NCBI RefSeq assembly: GCF_011308835.1
Contig: NZ_JAAOHY010000010.1
Coordinates: 42,265-106,264, forward strand
Direction of reading: 5' to 3'
DNA length: 64,000 nucleotides
Source: Paracoccus xiamenensis
GTDB lineage: Bacteria > Pseudomonadota > Alphaproteobacteria > Rhodobacterales > Rhodobacteraceae
Position 1 is the stretch's first letter. Every line of letters starts with the position of its first letter. Below the pieces are notes generated by a model. The model did no database searches and was not told the DNA's origin. It worked only from the letters and a program-made list of their open reading frames with translations. Below, piece by piece: positions 18,795 to 27,140 of the stretch. The position numbers were made by a program, and so were the translations under genes.

Positions 18795-19769
18795 ATGCCG
18801 AATTTTTCTGCCGAAGAACGTCGCGCCCTTTCTGGTGAGGAACTGGAACTGGCCACCCAATCGCGTCAACCCCAGCTTGGCGCGCTCAGTGACGCCGCGC
18901 TGGCGGGGCTGATTTCGCGGCTGCGGTCAGCGCGCGACAAGGCGCGCGGTCGGGGCAACCGCCAGGCGCGAGAGGCGCGTGGCAAGGCCGATCCCGCCGG
19001 TGTTCAGCCCGCCAGCGGCAATGCTGGCACGGTGCAGAAGGAAAAGCTGCTGACTGCTGCCCTGCGCCGGGCGACAATTGAACACAAGCGCCGGCTGGCC
19101 AACGCGGCGAAGACCGCCGGCAAGGCCGTTGACGCGGCGCAGGCGGCCAAGGCCGATGCATCGGTGCCGGAGGCCGTGAAATCAGCCGACCCCGCGCCCC
19201 TCGGCGCTGCCGCGAAAAAGCCGGGCGGCGTTCGCAAGCCTGCGACCCGCAGCAATGCTGCCGCGCGGGGCGCGCGCGCCAAGGCCGCAGCCCAGCCGAC
19301 CGACCGCCGCGGCAGTGGCCCGCGCAAGGTGGCACAGCCGAAGCGGGCCGCTTCGGAGGCGGTTACCGAGACCCCGGCCGTGGACGCCCCGGTCATCGAC
19401 ACCCCGGCTGCGGACACGGCGCCGGTTGCGAAGGCCGCGCCTGCATCCCAGCAAAAGCCGGCCGTCACGGCGAAGGAAAAGCCCAAGTCTGCGTCCGTGC
19501 CGGCCGCAGAAGCCACGCCTGATCCGGTGGCTGTGACGCCCTCGGCCGCCGCGCTGGTAAAGGATCTGACAGAGAAGGCCGCCCGTCGCACCGCCAAGGC
19601 CGAAAAGGCAGAGGGCAAGGCAAGGAAAGCGGCCCGGCAGGCGGACAAACTGGGCAACAAGAAGTCGGCCAAGGCGCTGAAGAAGGCCGAGGAAAAGGCC
19701 CGCAAGGCGCAGCGCAAAGCCCGCAAGACGGTGCGGCAGGCACGCAAGGCCGCGGCTGATCTGAGCTGA
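18795..19769 (+). CDS. Lys/Ala-rich basic protein with histone-H1-like tail
   Basis: A 324-residue protein of unknown function. The first ~100 residues look like a small conserved domain (MPNFSAEERRALSGEELEL, then ALAGLISRLRSARDKARGR). The rest is low-complexity Ala/Lys/Pro, and the last 60 residues are almost only Lys, Ala and Arg in KAARKAxKA steps, like the tail of histone H1 or AlgP-type DNA-binding proteins. No signal peptide or membrane segment was seen. DNA or RNA binding is plausible from composition alone. It stands alone between a terminator and a lytic transglycosylase gene. Confidence 0.75.
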   Translation: MPNFSAEERRALSGEELELATQSRQPQLGALSDAALAGLISRLRSARDKARGRGNRQAREARGKADPAGVQPASGNAGTVQKEKLLTAALRRATIEHKRRLANAAKTAGKAVDAAQAAKADASVPEAVKSADPAPLGAAAKKPGGVRKPATRSNAAARGARAKAAAQPTDRRGSGPRKVAQPKRAASEAVTETPAVDAPVIDTPAADTAPVAKAAPASQQKPAVTAKEKPKSASVPAAEATPDPVAVTPSAAALVKDLTEKAARRTAKAEKAEGKARKAARQADKLGNKKSAKALKKAEEKARKAQRKARKTVRQARKAAADLS

Positions 19770-19871
19770 GGCATTCCGGCCCGGATCGTCCGAAATTCCG
19801 CTGCGGCGCGGTTTTACAAGCTGCGCCGATTTGCTAATCCGACAGGGGGTAAGCAAGCGCGGGTTCGGGTC

Positions 19872-20798
19872 ATGCGCCGTCTGGTAACGACAATCACGGC
19901 AATTCTGCTGGCGGCGAACGCAGCGGGCGCACGCCCGGCGGTGGACGCGATCTATGGCCTGCCGCCAGTCGCCGAAGTGAAGGACCGCCGCTGCACCGCC
20001 GACGGGCTGCATTGCATCAGCGTCGCGACCTATGTCGCCGATGTCTGTCGCAGCATCGAACGCGCCGCCTCGCGCGAGGGGTTGGACAAGGGCTTTTTCG
20101 CCCGGTTGCTGTGGAAGGAAAGCCTGTTCGAACCGGGCGCGATTTCGCCCGTCGGGGCGGAAGGCATTGCGCAGTTCATGCCCGGCACCGCCCGTATTGT
20201 CGGCCTGCACGACCCTTTCAACCCGGCCGAGGCGATCCAGGTCTCTGCCGCCTATCTGTCGCGGCTGTCGCGGTTTTATGGCTCGATCGGGCTTGCCGCT
20301 GTCGCCTATAACGGCGGCGAGGGGCGGGCCGATGGCTTCATGCGCTCGGGCGGGACGCTGCCCTATGAAACTCAGGATTATGTCCAGGCGATCACCGGCT
20401 TCAACGCCTGGAAATGGCGCGAGGACCCACCCAAGCCCGAGGAGGTCGATCTGCGGCTGGACGGCGACAAGCCGTTCATTGACGCCTGCGTCGAGATGGC
20501 GGGCAATCGCAAACTGCGCGATTTCAGCACCGAGCCGCGCGACCCCGTGCTGCCCTGGGGCGTGATCCTGGCCTCGCACCCGACGCGTGGGGGCGCGCAG
20601 GGGCAGGTGACGCGGCTGAACCGGGCGCTGCGTCCGCTGCTGGGCGGCAAGAACGTCACCTATGTGCGCCGCTCGCTTCGGCAGGGTGCACGGCGGGTCT
20701 ATACCGCGCAGGTCGGCTGGAATTCACGCGGCGAGGCGAACAAGTTCTGTCAACGCGCGCGCACCGTCGGCGTGAACTGCATCGTGCTGAAGAACTGA
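19872..20798 (+). CDS. Lytic transglycosylase (SLT domain) with C-terminal SPOR-like domain
   Basis: A 308-residue exported enzyme that cuts peptidoglycan between MurNAc and GlcNAc, leaving 1,6-anhydro ends. A signal peptide ends at about residue 20 (AAGARP). The SLT domain has catalytic E83 in LLWKESLFEPGA, GIAQFMPGTA and AYNGGEGRA. The last ~80 residues (TRLNRALRPLLGG to GVNCIVLKN) look like a SPOR-type repeat, which binds denuded glycan at division sites in other proteins. It has no partner in an operon. Confidence 0.9.
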   Translation: MRRLVTTITAILLAANAAGARPAVDAIYGLPPVAEVKDRRCTADGLHCISVATYVADVCRSIERAASREGLDKGFFARLLWKESLFEPGAISPVGAEGIAQFMPGTARIVGLHDPFNPAEAIQVSAAYLSRLSRFYGSIGLAAVAYNGGEGRADGFMRSGGTLPYETQDYVQAITGFNAWKWREDPPKPEEVDLRLDGDKPFIDACVEMAGNRKLRDFSTEPRDPVLPWGVILASHPTRGGAQGQVTRLNRALRPLLGGKNVTYVRRSLRQGARRVYTAQVGWNSRGEANKFCQRARTVGVNCIVLKN

Positions 20799-20923
20799 TC
20801 TGAAATAGAGACACGGGGCGGGCATTCGAGCCCGGACGGTGACAAATGCCCGTCGCGCGCTGATGGCGACCAAAGGCGAGGGGCGCCGCAACGCGACGCC
20901 CCCCTTGTTGCTGCTGGCCCCGA

Positions 20924-22396
20924 TCACTCGGTCCAATGCACCTTTGACAGGTCGTTCGCCGGGGTGGGCGCGTTTTCCCACAGGCCTTCAATCTTGGCAT
21001 TGGCCACGCCGGTCTTGGCCAGCTGGAACAGATAGGCATTGGCGAAATCATCGGCGATGAGGGTCTGGGCCTGCTTCAGCAGCTCGGACCGGCGGGCGTC
21101 GTCGGTCGTGCTGTTCGCCTCGGCCAGCAGGTCCTTGAGCGCCTGATTGTTGTAGTTGAAGTAGTAATCATCGCGCGTGTAGATCCCGATATCCATCGGC
21201 TCGACATGGCTGATGATGGTCAGGTCGTAATCCTTGCCCTTATAAACCGTTTCCAGCCATTGCGCCCATTCCATGTTGGTTGCTTCGGTCTGGATCCCCA
21301 CAGCGCGCAGCTGGGCGGCCAGCAATTCGCCACCGCGGCGCGCGTAGGGCGTTGGGGGCAGGGCCAGACGCAGCTTCAGGTTTTCGACCCCAGCCTCGGT
21401 CAGCAGGGCCTTGGCCTTTTCCGGGTCATAGGCCGATTTCTCGGTCAGGTCGGTATAGTCGGGGTGGTGCGGGGCGAAATGGGTGCCGATGGGGGTGCCA
21501 TAGCCGAACATCGCGCCGTCGATCAGTTCCTGCCGGTTGATGGCATGGGCGATCGCCTCGCGGACCTTGACGTTATCCAGCGGCGGCACAGCCTTGTTCA
21601 TGGTCAGGATCGTCTCGCCCTCGGTCGTGCCGACGATGACCTTGAAGCGCGGATCAGCGCCAAGCTGGGCCAGCGTTTCGGGCGCGGGATAGATCGGGAA
21701 GGCGTCGACATCGCCGGCCATCATCGCGGCAAAGGCAGCCGTTGGGTCGCCAATGAAGCGGAAGGTGGCGGTCTTCAGCGCGGGCTTGTCGCCCCAATAG
21801 CCGTCGAACGCGTCCAGCCGGATGGAATCCCCCTGCCGCCATTCGCCGAACTTGAACGGGCCGGTGCCGACGGGCTGGGTTGCTTCGTTGGCGACGCTGG
21901 CCTCGTCCAGCATCACCGCATCGCCCCATGCCATCTTGAAGGGGAACATGCCGTCAGGTGCTTTCAGGGTGACCCGCACGGTCTTGGGATCCACGGCCTC
22001 GACCGTGTCGATATTCTCGAACAGGGTCTTTTGCGGGTTGGTCGAATCCGCCGCCCGCGCCCGATCCAGCGAGAAGACGGCGTCTTCGGCGGTGAAATCG
22101 GCGCCGTCGTGGAATTTGACGCCCTCGTGCAGGTGGAAGACATAGGTCTTGCCGTCGTTTTCCACATCCCAGCTGGCCGCCAGCGCGGGCAGGATCGCAC
22201 CGTCAGGGCCGAACTTGGTCAGCCCTTCGAAGACATTGGCATAGACGATTTCGTCGATGGCGGCGGCGGCGTTGCCGGTCGGGTCAAGGCTTGGCGGCTC
22301 CAGCACCATGCCCAGCGTGATCGTGTCCTGCGCGGCAAGTGCGGGCGAGGCCATCAAGGCGAATGCGGCAACGGTCGACTTCCAATCGTGGAACAT
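20924..22396 (-). CDS. ABC transporter substrate-binding protein, peptide/nickel type (SBP family 5)
   Basis: A 490-residue periplasmic binding protein. A signal peptide runs to ALAAQDT. The family-5 core follows: LVLEPPSLDP-like opening (MVLEPPSLDPTGN), YANVFEGLTKFGPDG, LAASWDVENDGKTYVFHLHEGVKFHDG and later AINRQELIDGAMFGYGTPIG. Likely ligands are peptides or related compounds. No permease or ATPase gene is adjacent, so it is an orphan here. The ATG chosen gives a good signal peptide and has a run of six G before it; a start four codons earlier is possible. A promoter is visible upstream. Confidence 0.92.
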   Translation of the reverse strand: MFHDWKSTVAAFALMASPALAAQDTITLGMVLEPPSLDPTGNAAAAIDEIVYANVFEGLTKFGPDGAILPALAASWDVENDGKTYVFHLHEGVKFHDGADFTAEDAVFSLDRARAADSTNPQKTLFENIDTVEAVDPKTVRVTLKAPDGMFPFKMAWGDAVMLDEASVANEATQPVGTGPFKFGEWRQGDSIRLDAFDGYWGDKPALKTATFRFIGDPTAAFAAMMAGDVDAFPIYPAPETLAQLGADPRFKVIVGTTEGETILTMNKAVPPLDNVKVREAIAHAINRQELIDGAMFGYGTPIGTHFAPHHPDYTDLTEKSAYDPEKAKALLTEAGVENLKLRLALPPTPYARRGGELLAAQLRAVGIQTEATNMEWAQWLETVYKGKDYDLTIISHVEPMDIGIYTRDDYYFNYNNQALKDLLAEANSTTDDARRSELLKQAQTLIADDFANAYLFQLAKTGVANAKIEGLWENAPTPANDLSKVHWTE

Positions 22397-22426
22397 TGTT
22401 CCCCCCAAAGGTCAAAGCTGCTGGCC

Positions 22427-22454
22427 ATAATGGGAGGATATTGCACGCAATCAA
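22427..22454 (-). promoter_or_regulatory. Candidate sigma70-type promoter of the substrate-binding protein gene
   Basis: On the minus strand TTGATT, a 16-base spacer and CATTAT match -35 and -10 elements at four of six positions each. It ends 31 bases before the start codon. Confidence 0.45.
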
Positions 22455-22487
22455 GGCCAAACCGCGCTGACCCGCAGGCGGCGGGGG

Positions 22488-23177
22488 CTAGCGCCGCTCG
22501 GTCAGTTGCTGCAGGGCGCCCGCGCACATCAGCCACAGGCTGGTGATGACAAGGCCCCAATTCGCCCAGCTGGCCGGGTGGAAGTCAACTAGGATCGCCC
22601 AGCTTGCAAAGGCCACCCAGGCAGCGGCCATCGGCAGCGAAATGGCGCGCCAGCGCTCGGTCCGGACCGGGTGGATGAACTTGACATTGGTGAACATGGC
22701 CACGGTCAGGATGGTCACGATCAGCAGGATCAGCCAGAAATTCGGTTTCAGCGCGAACAGCACCAGCACCAACATGTTCCAGCAGGCCGGAAAGCCGGCA
22801 AAGGAGTTGTCACGCGTCTTCATCCGCGCGTCCGAAAAATATAGGATCGAGCCATAGGTGATCGCGATGATCGCGAACCAGCCCGTCCAGCCCGGCAGCA
22901 GCCCCGATTTGAACAGCGCAAAGGCGGGGATGAAGACATAGGTCAGGAAGTCGATGATCAGGTCCATCAGCACGCCGTCATACAGCGGCCAGTTTTCCTT
23001 GACTTTGTAGCGGCGCGCCAGCGGGCCATCGACGCCGTCGACGACAAGCGCCACGATCAGCCAGAAAAACATCAGCGACCACATGCCATCGGCAGCCGCC
23101 AGCATGGCCAGCATGGAAAAGACTGCGCCGGTGGCGGTCAGCAGGTGGACGGACAGGGCTTTCAGGCGGATCTGCAT
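22488..23177 (-). CDS. pcs: Phosphatidylcholine synthase (CDP-alcohol phosphatidyltransferase)
   Basis: An inner-membrane enzyme that makes phosphatidylcholine from CDP-diacylglycerol and choline, the one-step pathway found in some alphaproteobacteria. The 229-residue protein has about seven or eight membrane segments. Its active-site motif is DG-x2-AR-x12-G-x3-D-x3-D (around residues 49-74); the 12-residue gap, rather than the usual eight, is the variant known for Pcs. It is monocistronic as far as can be seen, downstream of nothing obvious on its strand. Confidence 0.93.
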   Translation of the reverse strand: MQIRLKALSVHLLTATGAVFSMLAMLAAADGMWSLMFFWLIVALVVDGVDGPLARRYKVKENWPLYDGVLMDLIIDFLTYVFIPAFALFKSGLLPGWTGWFAIIAITYGSILYFSDARMKTRDNSFAGFPACWNMLVLVLFALKPNFWLILLIVTILTVAMFTNVKFIHPVRTERWRAISLPMAAAWVAFASWAILVDFHPASWANWGLVITSLWLMCAGALQQLTERR

Positions 23178-23345
23178 CAGGTGCTTGTCGCATCCCCCTT
23201 CAAAACACGCAAGTTGGAAGGCGGTCAGGTATACAATCGGGCGCTTCAGCGGTTTAGGGCGGCGAAAGGGCTGGGCAGGACGGCCATTCCTTTGGGATTG
23301 TTCGATTCTCTGCTAGGATCGGCGCATCTGATTGACGGGGCTGAA

Positions 23346-24062
23346 ATGACGTTTGTTCCCATTGCAGATGCCGCGACCCAGACCGGGATCGCCGAGGATG
23401 TCATTCGTGACTGGGTTGCCCGCAAGCGGCTGTCAGAGGTCGGGGGCAATGTCGACCCGGTCGCCTTGGCCGAAATCGCCCGGATGGAGAATGTGGCTCA
23501 TCGGGCTGACCAGCGTGATGCCGCGCTTGCGGTGTTGGGCGACAAGATCCCCGCACCGGATCCCTTATGGCTGAAAGTATTACCGGTTCTCGTGGGCCTG
23601 CTCGGGACCGTGATCGGGTTGGTGGCGCTTGGGGTCTCGAACGGGCAGTTGCAGGTCGCGACCGACGCCGCAGTGACCTCGCAGCAGGCGCTGGATCAAA
23701 GCCGGCAGGCATTCGAGGCGCAAACCAAGGCAATGCAGGTCCAGACGGCCCATGATTACCAAATGGAGCTGCTTCAGACGTTCAGGGATCTCTCTGCAAC
23801 GTCCGAAACCGCGATGACGCAACCCGATACGCTGAGCATGATCTATCAGGAACAGCTGTTATTGGGGCAGGAGCTGGCGATTGGAGAGAGCATCGCCCCC
23901 GATTTCTGGGCGAAATTCAGCGGCCGGCTTTGTTCCAGCTGGAAGGCGCAACTGTGCGAGATTCAAGATCCCTATTACGCCGGGGTGGCGCGGCAGAACT
24001 ATCCGCAATTGAGTGAAATCTGTCTGCCGGATGAAGCAGGAGACCAGATGATATGCAGTTGA
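23346..24062 (+). CDS. Unknown membrane protein with N-terminal helix-turn-helix-like segment
   Basis: A 238-residue protein I do not recognise. Residues ~5-45 (IADAATQTGIAEDVIRDWVARKRL) resemble a MerR/excisionase-type winged helix-turn-helix. A single membrane segment lies at about residues 77-98 (VLPVLVGLLGTVIGLVALGV), followed by a Gln/Ala-rich probable coiled coil (residues ~100-145) and a C-terminal domain with three or four cysteines. With the N-terminus inside, the C-terminal part would face the periplasm, the layout of a one-component membrane regulator. The ATG was chosen over an upstream frame that overlaps pcs. Its end overlaps the next gene by ten bases. Confidence 0.7.
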   Translation: MTFVPIADAATQTGIAEDVIRDWVARKRLSEVGGNVDPVALAEIARMENVAHRADQRDAALAVLGDKIPAPDPLWLKVLPVLVGLLGTVIGLVALGVSNGQLQVATDAAVTSQQALDQSRQAFEAQTKAMQVQTAHDYQMELLQTFRDLSATSETAMTQPDTLSMIYQEQLLLGQELAIGESIAPDFWAKFSGRLCSSWKAQLCEIQDPYYAGVARQNYPQLSEICLPDEAGDQMICS

Positions 24063-24721
24063 AACGTAATTTGCGTGTTCCTGCCGCGGCCGTGATGTTG
24101 CTGGGTCTGGTCGCGGCGGCTGTCGCGCAGAACGACGCCACGCGCGGCGCTGTCGAGGCCGCGATCGGGTTCATCATCGGAAACAGGCAGTCGCAGGAAA
24201 GCGCTGCCCTGCAAAACGCCACCTATGGCGCCAATGCAGGCCATGCCCGGCTTGCCCGTTTCAACGCAGATATGTCCAACCCAGAGTTGACGAGCTTCGG
24301 ACCGGAGATCGTGCAAGAACTGGTGTCCACGCTGGTCCGCGCGCAGCAGAACTATGGCAATGCCGCGCAGATTTTTGGTCAGATGACGGAAAACGGCGAA
24401 GAGTTCGCGCTCGCGGACGAACAGCGCGCCGCGCTGGACCGACTGGGTTATCCAACCGATCCAAAGACGCTGACCGCGCGCTTGGCCATGGAAACCGGTG
24501 CGGTCGCCACGCTGCTCAATTCGGTGATGGTTGCGACGGATGCGGATGGCGTGATCGACTTGCAGCTTTATCCCGACGGGGTGGAGAATGTGGAGCCTGC
24601 ATTGGCGCTGGGAAGTGCGATGCAATTGTCCAGCCGGCTGAATGCGGTCATGCTGATCCTCGGGCCGATCCCGGGCGCGCAGAATGTCGCGGTCGGGCTG
24701 CCGTCACCGGCGCAATTCTAG
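24053..24721 (+). CDS. Exported hypothetical protein
   Basis: A 222-residue protein of unknown function. A signal peptide is clear (VPAAAVMLLGLVAAAVAQ, cut near residue 26). The mature part looks helical, with a Gln/Asn-rich stretch after the cleavage site and a middle region FGPEIVQELVSTLVRAQQNYGNAAQIFGQM. No catalytic motif was seen. It starts inside the last ten bases of the HTH/membrane protein gene, so the two are coupled and probably act together, for example as a periplasmic ligand for the membrane protein. That pairing is inference. Confidence 0.7.
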   Translation: MQLKRNLRVPAAAVMLLGLVAAAVAQNDATRGAVEAAIGFIIGNRQSQESAALQNATYGANAGHARLARFNADMSNPELTSFGPEIVQELVSTLVRAQQNYGNAAQIFGQMTENGEEFALADEQRAALDRLGYPTDPKTLTARLAMETGAVATLLNSVMVATDADGVIDLQLYPDGVENVEPALALGSAMQLSSRLNAVMLILGPIPGAQNVAVGLPSPAQF

Positions 24722-24736
24722 GCCGCTTGCGGACCG

Positions 24737-25669
24737 CTAGCGCCTTGGATGGGCGCGGCGATAGACCTCCATCAGGTGGGCATCATCGACGCCGGTATAG
24801 ACCTGCGTGGTGGCCAGGCTGGCATGGCCCAGCAATTCCTGAATGGTGCGCAGGTCGCCGCCTGCGGCAAGCAGATGGGTGGCGAAGCTGTGGCGCAGCG
24901 CGTGGGGTGTCGCGGTGGGCGGCAGGCCCAGCGATTGGCGCATCTTGGCCATCGCGCCTTCCAGCACACCGGCGCGCAATGGCCCGCCGCGCGCGCCGCG
25001 AAACAGTGGGTCGTCCGCCTCCTCCGGCGGATAGGGGCACAGGCGCAGATAGGCAGTGATGGCGTCCCGCGCGGCAGGCAGCACCGGCACCATGCGTTCG
25101 CGTCCGCCCTTGCCGCAAATGGTCAGCGCCTCTCCCATTGGCCAGTCGCGGGTGGTCAGCGCCAATGCTTCGGAGATGCGCAGCCCGCAGCCGTAAAGCA
25201 GGGTCAGCACCGCCGTGTCGCGGGCGGCGATCCAGGGCTCGGGGTGGTGCTGGCCCGCGTAATCCAGCAGCTCGCGCGCCTGTTCGGTGCCAAGGGGACG
25301 CGGCAGCGAACGCTGATATTTCGGCCCGCGTGCCGACAGGGCGGCGGAAAGGTCATAGCCCTCGCGGTCGGACATCCAGCGCAGAAAGCTGCGGATGGCC
25401 GACAGCCTGCGGGCCAGCGACCGCGCAGACAGACCGCGCGCACGTTCGGCGGCCGCAAAGGCGCGGATGTCGGTCTGTTTCAACGACGCCAATGAGGCAG
25501 GCGTCGCCCCCGCGCCACGATAGCCACCCAGAAAGGACAGAAAGCCGATTACGTCATCGCGGTATGCGGCGATCGTGTGAGGGGAACGGTCGCGGGCCGC
25601 GGCCTCGCCTTCTAGCCATCTCGCGACTGCATCCGCCATGGCGGGCGTCAGCGCGAGCGGCTGGCTCAT
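24737..25669 (-). CDS. xerC: Tyrosine recombinase XerC
   Basis: A site-specific recombinase that resolves chromosome dimers at dif with XerD. The 310-residue protein has an N-terminal SAM-like domain (HTIAAYRDDVIGFLSFL) and a C-terminal catalytic domain with all active residues: R164 in CGLRISEAL, K187, H256 and R259 in HALRHSFATHLL, H282 in LGHASLATTQVYT, and nucleophile Y291. The chromosomal XerC role, rather than a phage integrase, is supported by length and by the neighbouring DUF484 gene, which commonly sits beside xerC in proteobacteria. Confidence 0.93.
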   Translation of the reverse strand: MSQPLALTPAMADAVARWLEGEAAARDRSPHTIAAYRDDVIGFLSFLGGYRGAGATPASLASLKQTDIRAFAAAERARGLSARSLARRLSAIRSFLRWMSDREGYDLSAALSARGPKYQRSLPRPLGTEQARELLDYAGQHHPEPWIAARDTAVLTLLYGCGLRISEALALTTRDWPMGEALTICGKGGRERMVPVLPAARDAITAYLRLCPYPPEEADDPLFRGARGGPLRAGVLEGAMAKMRQSLGLPPTATPHALRHSFATHLLAAGGDLRTIQELLGHASLATTQVYTGVDDAHLMEVYRRAHPRR

Positions 25670-26358
25670 TCGTCCAGCCAGCGCAGCAGGGCCAGCCGGA
25701 AGGCCTGCCCGAAGAAGCGCAGTAGGTCGGTGCCCTGCGCGGCGCTGAAACGGCCCGGCTCGTCCGAACCCATCAGCAGCAGCGCGGGCATCCGGTTGGG
25801 GCCAAGATCAAGCGGGATCAGTGCCTCGGATGCGACCGGCGCGCCATGCAGGCCCGAGGTGGCAAGGGCGACCCGGCGCAGGATCACCTCGCCCGAGGGC
25901 TGGCCGCGCCGGCCGCCAGCGATGGCGCGCGCGACGGTGCCGGCCGGGACCATGGTCAGCGGGCCACCCAGTTCGGGCGCGCCTTCCTTGGTCGCGGTCT
26001 CCATGACCAGCACCAGCGTATCGACGCGCAGGATGTCGGCCAGGTCCGCATGCAGGTTTTCAAGGAAGCCGTCAAAGTCGACCGGCTCCAGCAGGGACAG
26101 CACGGCGCGATGGACGGTGTTCATGCCTGACTGGTTGTCATAGGCGGCGGCGATAACGTGCTCATGCGCCGATTCAAGCCGGTCCAGCCGTGCCTCCAGG
26201 GCCGTCATGGCACGGCCCCGGATGTCGATGACATTGGCGCCGACCCCGTCCTCATGCGCGCCGACAATGGCGCGCATCAGGTCGCGGTCCATCAGGATCG
26301 CGCTGGGATCGTCCAGCAGCGCCTGCCGCAATTCGGGGGTCAGGGCCTCGTCGCTCAT
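25666..26358 (-). CDS. DUF484 family protein
   Basis: A 230-residue cytoplasmic protein of the DUF484 family, which has a GAF-like fold and an N-terminal coiled segment. Signs are [23 protein letters not shown], then [24 protein letters not shown] and a GAF-like core ending with [16 protein letters not shown]. Function is unknown; it is linked to xerC by gene order across proteobacteria and overlaps it here by four bases. It also overlaps the end of fsa by four bases, so fsa-DUF484-xerC reads as one operon. Confidence 0.9.
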   Translation of the reverse strand: MSDEALTPELRQALLDDPSAILMDRDLMRAIVGAHEDGVGANVIDIRGRAMTALEARLDRLESAHEHVIAAAYDNQSGMNTVHRAVLSLLEPVDFDGFLENLHADLADILRVDTLVLVMETATKEGAPELGGPLTMVPAGTVARAIAGGRRGQPSGEVILRRVALATSGLHGAPVASEALIPLDLGPNRMPALLLMGSDEPGRFSAAQGTDLLRFFGQAFRLALLRWLDE

Positions 26359-27011
26359 TTGCCGATCTTCTGGCCGGTCTTGGCCCAGTCGGCGTTGAAC
26401 TGCGCCAGACCTTTGTCGGTCAGCGGGTGGCTGGCCATCGACTTGATGACCGAGGGCGGCGCGGTGATGACATCGGCGCCGATCTTGCCGGCTTCGATGA
26501 TGTGGTTCACCGACCGGATCGAGGCGGCGAGGATCTGGGTGTCATAGCCGTAATTGTCGTAGATCTCGCGGATGTCGGCGATCAGGTCCATGCCGTCCAG
26601 ATGGATGTCGTCCAGACGCCCGATGAAGGGGCTGATGAAAGTGGCGCCAGCCTTGGCGGCCAGAATTGCCTGCGCGGCCGAGAAGCACAGCGTCACGTTG
26701 ACCATATGGCCGTCATCGGACAGCACCTTACAGGCTTTCAGACCGTCCCAGGTCAGCGGCACCTTGATGGTGATGTTCGGCGCGATCTCGGCCAGGACTT
26801 TGCCTTCGCGGATCATGTCATCAGCCTTTTCGGCGACGACTTCGGCCGACACCGGGCCAGCGACCATGTCGCAGATCTCTTTGGTGACCTCGGTGATGTC
26901 GCGGCCCGATTTCAGGATCAGCGACGGGTTGGTGGTCACCCCATCGACCATGCCCAGATCGTTCAGCTCGCGGATGGCATCGACATCAGCGGTATCGAGA
27001 AAGAATTTCAT
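26355..27011 (-). CDS. fsa: Fructose-6-phosphate aldolase / transaldolase-like protein
   Basis: A 218-residue class I aldolase of the small transaldolase group (TalC/FSA). The Schiff-base lysine is K83 in [21 protein letters not shown] near the N-terminus and [10 protein letters not shown] later complete the active site. Members act either as transaldolases in the pentose phosphate pathway or as fructose-6-phosphate aldolases; sequence alone does not settle which. The start has a GAGGAG ribosome site. It is the first gene of the operon with DUF484 and xerC and is divergent from priA. Confidence 0.92.
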   Translation of the reverse strand: MKFFLDTADVDAIRELNDLGMVDGVTTNPSLILKSGRDITEVTKEICDMVAGPVSAEVVAEKADDMIREGKVLAEIAPNITIKVPLTWDGLKACKVLSDDGHMVNVTLCFSAAQAILAAKAGATFISPFIGRLDDIHLDGMDLIADIREIYDNYGYDTQILAASIRSVNHIIEAGKIGADVITAPPSVIKSMASHPLTDKGLAQFNADWAKTGQKIGK

Positions 27012-27140
27012 GGCGCACTCCTCAGCAGCATTTGCCGAAGTGATAGCGCATCCGGGGGCGCGCTGAAAGCCGGGGCGCTTGTTTTTCGCGCCCGCTCGGG
27101 CCAAGTCTGCGGGACTTCGCTTCTGGGCAGGCATTCGCAC

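Noticed and set aside
20819..20852. CGGGCATT/AATGCCCG inverted repeat after the lytic transglycosylase gene
   Set aside because: Eight-pair stem with an 18-base loop and no T-run; too weak to call a terminator or element.
24749..25495. A 248-codon open frame antisense to xerC
   Set aside because: Composition is typical of high-GC antisense frames and the complete XerC active site is on the other strand.
26427..27140. A long N-terminal extension of PriA
   Set aside because: It is the antisense of the aldolase gene and does not resemble PriA; the GTG start gives the normal length.
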